From: Scatavimonas merdigallinarum
GTDB taxonomy: Bacteria; Bacillota; Clostridia; Oscillospirales; Acutalibacteraceae
Direction: 5' to 3'
NCBI GenBank assembly: GCA_018713055.1
Contig: DVFW01000019.1
Span: forward strand, 1 to 7,732
Length of the DNA: 7,732 bases
Shown here: positions 5,010 to 7,732 of the stretch, in pieces
Layout of the letters: the number at the start of each line of letters is the position of its first letter
How positions within the stretch are numbered: the stretch's first letter is position 1
Made by a program: the position numbers and the translations under genes
Notes under the pieces: model-generated
What the model was told of the DNA's origin: nothing
What the model saw: only the letters and a program-made list of their open reading frames with translations
Databases searched by the model: none

Positions 5010-5052
5010 TAATCAGGGGGCGGCAGCACTCCTTGCTGTCGCCCCTTGATTA
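5010..5052. repeat. 19-bp inverted repeat in the scar region
   Basis: Arms 5010-5028 and 5034-5052 pair over 19 positions, two of them G-U on the + strand, around the loop CTCCT. No T tract follows on either strand, so it is not a standard terminator. It lies between a possible gene tail and the sigma-like fragment, both on the - strand, so it may be an intergenic hairpin inherited from the same element. Confidence 0.6.
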
Positions 5053-5127
5053 CCCTCCTGCAAAGGCGGGCGTAGCCCATTCATCTTGACCGTTGACTGC
5101 TCCGGCTGGGTTTGCTATTACCAGAAG
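5050..5127 (-). pseudogene. Possible C-terminal tail of a lost mobile-element gene
   Basis: On the - strand an open frame runs into TAA (5052-5050), whose last residues are AVNGQDEWATPAFAGG. An in-frame stop lies just upstream (5130-5128), and no start with a ribosome binding site is seen. It reads towards the hairpin and the sigma-like fragment on the same strand, as if a gene end and the next gene start had been kept together. The reading is protein-like but I cannot name a family, and chance cannot be excluded over 25 codons. The stretch 5128-5202 holds nothing that I recognise. Confidence 0.25.
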
Positions 5128-5202
5128 TCATACTTATCTTGTGACTCGATGTTTGCACATCTCTGTTTTTCCACACTTGGGGCAGGTTAAATTGAACAGG
5201 CA

Positions 5203-5573
5203 ATGCGCAGCACAACGCGCCCTGAAGCCTTTGTACTTAAAATTTTATTTACCGCTGTTACCATTGGCGCCGGCTTCAAGGGCGGTGAAATTGTTGCCAC
5301 CTTTTTTATCGGAGCAACCTTTGGATGCACAATAGGCAGTCTGCTCGGTTTGAATCCCGGCCTTGCAGCGGCAATCGGGCTTGTTTCGCTTTTTTGCGGT
5401 GTTGTTAATTGTCCCATTGCCTCATTCATGCTCGGTATAGAACTTTTTGGCGCACAGGGGCTTATACTCTTTGCCATTGCCTGCGCCTTTCAGGCTATTA
5501 TGGCCTTCACAGCAGCCAGAAAATCATGTATTCCAAGCTTAAAGCCAAATTTATTAATATCCATACAAAATAG
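5203..5573 (+). pseudogene. CLC chloride channel/transporter remnant, N-terminally truncated and frameshifted
   Basis: CLC proteins are membrane Cl- channels or Cl-/H+ exchangers of 400 or more residues. Here only the last quarter remains: EAFVLKILFTAVTIGAGFKG, then GGEIVATFFIGATFGC (the GGxxxP segment, with Ala in place of Pro), LNPGLAAAIGLVSLFCGVVN and CPIASFMLGIELFGAQG. After ACAFQ (about 5490) the sense moves to another frame, SGYYGLHSSQKIMYSKLKAK, ending at TAG 5571-5573. This fits a deletion of 1+3n bases, roughly four residues by family spacing. The N-terminal selectivity-filter parts (GSGIP, GREGP) are absent. It cannot make a working channel. The TAG overlaps the ribosome binding site of the next gene. 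Confidence 0.85.
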
Positions 5574-5584
5574 GAGGAATTTCC

Positions 5585-6499
5585 ATGAAAACAATTCAGA
5601 TTACTCCAAAGCTGGCCGGCTCCCGCGTTATTATGGGCTGCATGCGCATTGGCACACTTTCCGTCGATAAGGTGGAGCATTTGATTGACGCCGCCATGGA
5701 AGGCGGTATTTCTTTCTTTGACCATGCAGATATTTATGCTGAAGGAAGATCGGAAAAAATTTTTGGCCAGGCGCTGCAGCGCCGCCCCGGCATTCGGGAA
5801 AAAATAAGGCTGCAAACAAAATGCGGCATTTGCAACGGCTATTATGATTTTTCCACAAAACATATTGTGGCTTCTGTAGAGGGCAGCCTGAAAAGACTGC
5901 AAACAGATTATTTAGACGTGCTGTTGCTGCATCGGCCCGACACGCTGATGGAACCCGAAGAAATTGCACAGGCATTTGAGAGGCTGCACAAAGACGGCAA
6001 GGTGCGCTGTTTTGGCGTAAGCAACCAAAATCCCATGCAGATAGAGCTTTTAAAAAAGGCTGTTGCACAGCCGCTTGTTATCAATCAACTGCAGTTTGGC
6101 GTTATGCATACCGGTATGATTAACAGCGGCTTTCATGTAAATATGGCCGATCCCGCCTCTGTAATGCGCGACGGCTCTGTTTTGGAATACTGCCGTCTGC
6201 ATGATATCACCCTGCAGGCATGGTCGCCTTTTCAATACGGCTTTTTTGAAGGCGTGTTTTTAGACAATGCAAAGTTCCCACAGCTTAACGCCTGCATTGC
6301 GAAAGCGGCGCAAAAATACGGCGTTACAAACAGCGCCATAGCCGCTGCATGGATTTTGCGCCATCCCGCGAAAACACAGGTTGTAACAGGTACGACCAAC
6401 GCGCAACGCCTTTTACAGATTTCCAAAGGCGCAGACGTCACACTGACCAGGGAAGAATGGTATGAAATATACCGCGCTGCGGGAAACGTGCTTCCTTGA
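5585..6499 (+). CDS. Aldo/keto reductase family oxidoreductase
   Basis: A 304-residue NAD(P)H-dependent oxidoreductase of the (beta/alpha)8-barrel AKR superfamily, which reduces carbonyls to alcohols; the substrate is not predictable. The catalytic tetrad is intact: D46 and Y51 in FFDHADIYAEGRSEKIFG, K79 in LQTKCGI and H116 in LLLHRPD. The cofactor-side segments GKVRCFGVSN and QLQFGVMHTG are present, and the C-terminal RHPAKTQVVTGTTNAQRL binds the cofactor phosphate region in the family. Overall it resembles the YdhF-like group. ATG 5585 has AGGAGG at 5572-5577. That site overlaps the stop of the clc remnant, suggesting the two were once one transcription unit. I see no clear promoter of its own. 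The terminator at 6515-6550 closes it. Apparently intact. Confidence 0.92.
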   Translation: MKTIQITPKLAGSRVIMGCMRIGTLSVDKVEHLIDAAMEGGISFFDHADIYAEGRSEKIFGQALQRRPGIREKIRLQTKCGICNGYYDFSTKHIVASVEGSLKRLQTDYLDVLLLHRPDTLMEPEEIAQAFERLHKDGKVRCFGVSNQNPMQIELLKKAVAQPLVINQLQFGVMHTGMINSGFHVNMADPASVMRDGSVLEYCRLHDITLQAWSPFQYGFFEGVFLDNAKFPQLNACIAKAAQKYGVTNSAIAAAWILRHPAKTQVVTGTTNAQRLLQISKGADVTLTREEWYEIYRAAGNVLP

Positions 6500-6514
6500 A
6501 ATTTACATAAATAC

Positions 6515-6550
6515 AACCGCGCAGGTTTTACTCTCCTGCGCGGTTCTTTT
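6515..6550 (+). terminator. Terminator of the aldo/keto reductase gene
   Basis: A perfect 11-bp GC-rich stem AACCGCGCAGG (6515-6525) with CCTGCGCGGTT (6535-6545), a 9-base loop, then CTTTT. The right arm and loop also encode the last residues and stop of the convergent dtxR-like gene. Confidence 0.85.
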
Positions 6551-6929
6551 CAATATTTTTTTTAATTCCTTCCATATAATGTTTTTTCAGCTTTTCAAAG
6601 CTTTCACAACTGATAACATGCTCAATGCGGCAGGCATCTTCCTTCGCCGTACTTTCTGTAACGCCAAGCGCGATCAGGCAATCTGATAAAACGCGGTGAC
6701 GCTCATATACTCTCTGCGCTTCCGTCATCCCGCTGTCGGTTAACTCTATATACCCTTCCGCGTCTCTGCGAATATAGTTGTTTTCCTGCAGCTTTTTCAT
6801 CGCCACACTTACGCTGGGTTTCGTAAAAGACAGTTCGTTTGCTATATCAATTGCGCGCACCATACCATTTTTCTGTTTTAAAACGAGGATCGTTTCCAAA
6901 TAGTTTTCAGCGGATTCCTGCATTTTCAT
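6528..6929 (-). CDS. DtxR/MntR-family metal-dependent transcriptional regulator
   Basis: A 133-residue two-domain repressor of the Fe/Mn-sensing DtxR family, lacking the SH3-like third domain of DtxR itself. The N-terminal winged helix-turn-helix (about 5-62) includes SAENYLETILVL and IANELSFTKPSVSVAMKKL (recognition helix). The metal-binding and dimer domain (65-120) has H78, and C100-x2-E103-H104 in ACRIEHVIS. The cysteine in this motif is like iron-type DtxR (Cys102) rather than MntR (Glu99). Position 9 is Asn, where MntR has Asp8 and DtxR Met10. ATG 6929 has GAGGG 6 bases upstream; the ATG at 6923 is 12 away. Its last codons lie inside the reductase terminator. Targets are unknown; no transporter gene is adjacent. 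Confidence 0.9.
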   Translation of the reverse strand: MKMQESAENYLETILVLKQKNGMVRAIDIANELSFTKPSVSVAMKKLQENNYIRRDAEGYIELTDSGMTEAQRVYERHRVLSDCLIALGVTESTAKEDACRIEHVISCESFEKLKKHYMEGIKKNIEKNRAGE

Positions 6930-6964
6930 AACGTTCCCTCATCTGCTTTTATTTCCTTGTCTGT

Positions 6965-6993
6965 ATTGTAACACACTCCGTTTTTTTTTACAA
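6965..6993 (-). promoter_or_regulatory. Promoter of the dtxR-like gene
   Basis: On the - strand: TTGTAA (6993-6988), a 17-base spacer beginning with an A run, and TACAAT (6970-6965), about 35 bases before the ATG. I see no convincing palindromic metal-box operator over it. Confidence 0.65.
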
Positions 6994-6997
6994 CAGC

Positions 6998-7032
6998 AAA
7001 AAACGGGCAGGTGCATTTCTTTGCCTGCCCGT
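6998..7032 (-). terminator. Terminator of the potD-like gene
   Basis: On the - strand ACGGGCAGG (7032-7024) pairs perfectly with CCTGCCCGT (7011-7003) and runs into a T tract (7003-6998). It follows 13 bases after the potD-like stop and separates it from the dtxR-like promoter. Confidence 0.85.
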
Positions 7033-7045
7033 CTGCCGTCAAATT

Positions 7046-7732
7046 TTATGCCTGTACCTGCAAAAACTGCTCCTGCATATAATTGTAAACATCATCCGGC
7101 AGGTTTGAAAAATAGTAGCACTTGTCCAGATATTCCTGCGGCGGATAGATCAGTTCGTTATTTTTTAGATCCTCATCCAACAAATCGTACGCTGCCTGAT
7201 TTGGTGTGGAATATCCAATATATTCCGCGTTTGCTTTGGCTACCTCTGCTTCCAGCATAAAGTTGATAAACTTTTCTGCAAGCTCCTTGTTTTTGCTGGT
7301 TTTGGGAATGCACATGGAGTCAATAAACAAATTTGAACCTTCCTTCGGCAGCACATAGTCAAGCGCTTCATTGTTTTCCATCATCATGGCAATATCCCCT
7401 GCATAATAAGGTGCAAGTGCGGCCTGGTCGCCCTCCATCTCTGTAAAGACCTGATCCATCACATATTTTTTCAACAGCGGCTTTTGTTCCTTTAAATAGG
7501 CTGTTGCCGTATCTATATCTTCTTTTGTCACTACGCTTGGATCAATTCCCTTGAGCTTCATGGCAATTGCCATGGCGTCCCTGGAGTTGTTAAACATCAG
7601 CATATTTCCCTTGTATCTTTCATCCCACAGCGCATCAAAACTGTCCGGCTTTTCCTCCACCATTTCCGTATTATAAACAAGCGCTACCACACCCCAGGAG
7701 TACGGCACGCTATATTTATTTTCTTTGTCAAA
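7046..7732 (-). CDS. potD: Spermidine/putrescine ABC transporter substrate-binding protein, C-terminal part
   Basis: The frame is open to the right edge, so the N-terminus (with any lipoprotein signal) is outside; 228 residues are visible of about 350 in the family. PotD is the extracytoplasmic binding protein that hands polyamines to the PotABC permease. Matching segments are NKYSVPYSWGVVALVYNTEM (the family's YxVPYxWGT strand), SFDALWDERYKGNMLMFNNS (hinge region), VFTEMEGDQAALAPYYAGDI, MCIPKTSKNKELAEKFINFM and YIGYSTPNQAAY. In clostridia potD is usually the last gene of a potABCD operon; the other genes would lie to the right on this strand, which fits a terminator right behind it. A GTG at 7708 is internal and not the start. 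Related binding proteins for other cationic ligands are the main alternative. Confidence 0.9.
   Translation of the reverse strand, partial: FDKENKYSVPYSWGVVALVYNTEMVEEKPDSFDALWDERYKGNMLMFNNSRDAMAIAMKLKGIDPSVVTKEDIDTATAYLKEQKPLLKKYVMDQVFTEMEGDQAALAPYYAGDIAMMMENNEALDYVLPKEGSNLFIDSMCIPKTSKNKELAEKFINFMLEAEVAKANAEYIGYSTPNQAAYDLLDEDLKNNELIYPPQEYLDKCYYFSNLPDDVYNYMQEQFLQVQA

Noticed and set aside
4990..5015. TTGACA at 4990-4995 as a + strand promoter
   Set aside because: No -10 box lies at a workable spacing; GATAAT is only 12 bases away.
5574..5670. Continuation of the clc-like frame into the reductase gene
   Set aside because: Beyond about 5490 this frame loses CLC similarity, which resumes in another frame and ends at 5573.
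5507..6068. Long - strand ORFs opposite the aldo/keto reductase
   Set aside because: They are shadows of a well-supported gene, without start signals or recognisable protein features.
1..7732. CRISPR array, tRNA or rRNA genes
   Set aside because: No regularly spaced repeats, tRNA cloverleaf or rRNA segment was seen on either strand.

Overview
The window looks like a piece of a clostridial (Bacillota, class Clostridia) chromosome. Support comes from strong AGGAGG ribosome binding sites, frequent GTG/TTG starts, an smpB-ssrA pair, a TnpV-type transposon gene and a DtxR-family regulator next to an ABC polyamine-binding protein. Species cannot be named from the sequence.

Region A (1-2290) is AT-rich and carries three tightly packed + strand genes. 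They are the acidic Ser/Thr-rich tail of a gene cut by the window edge, a membrane protein with a RING-like zinc module plus a zinc ribbon and a DUF2628-like region, and a membrane-spanning protein with an intact JAMM (JAB/MPN+) metallopeptidase motif, a coiled coil and a C-terminal LysM domain. RING-like and JAMM proteins side by side suggest part of a bacterial ubiquitin-like modification system at the envelope. Any E1, E2 or ubiquitin-like partner would lie to the left, outside the window. The operon ends at a 17-bp hairpin that works for both strands.

Region B (2294-3102) is mobile-element DNA and terminators. It holds tnpV on the - strand, an ATGA-coupled 31-residue ORF behind it, an inverted repeat that could hide the tnpV ribosome binding site, a terminator-like hairpin upstream, and two further terminators behind ssrA.

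Region C (3103-4839) is housekeeping. On the - strand lie smpB and then ssrA (tmRNA), the trans-translation pair. Divergent from smpB is tcdA (tRNA t6A dehydratase), with good sigma-A-type promoters for both directions between them.

Region D (4840-5573) is a scar. It has a frameshifted fragment of a small sigma-like mobile-element gene, a 19-bp hairpin, a possible gene tail, and a truncated, frameshifted CLC chloride-channel gene.

Region E (5585-7732) has an intact aldo/keto reductase (+). Convergent to it is a DtxR-like metal-dependent repressor (-), whose last codons overlap the reductase terminator. Last comes the C-terminal part of a PotD-like spermidine/putrescine-binding protein (-) that leaves the window on the right. 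Regions C to E are visibly richer in GC than region A, so A and B may be an island lying against the 3' end of ssrA.
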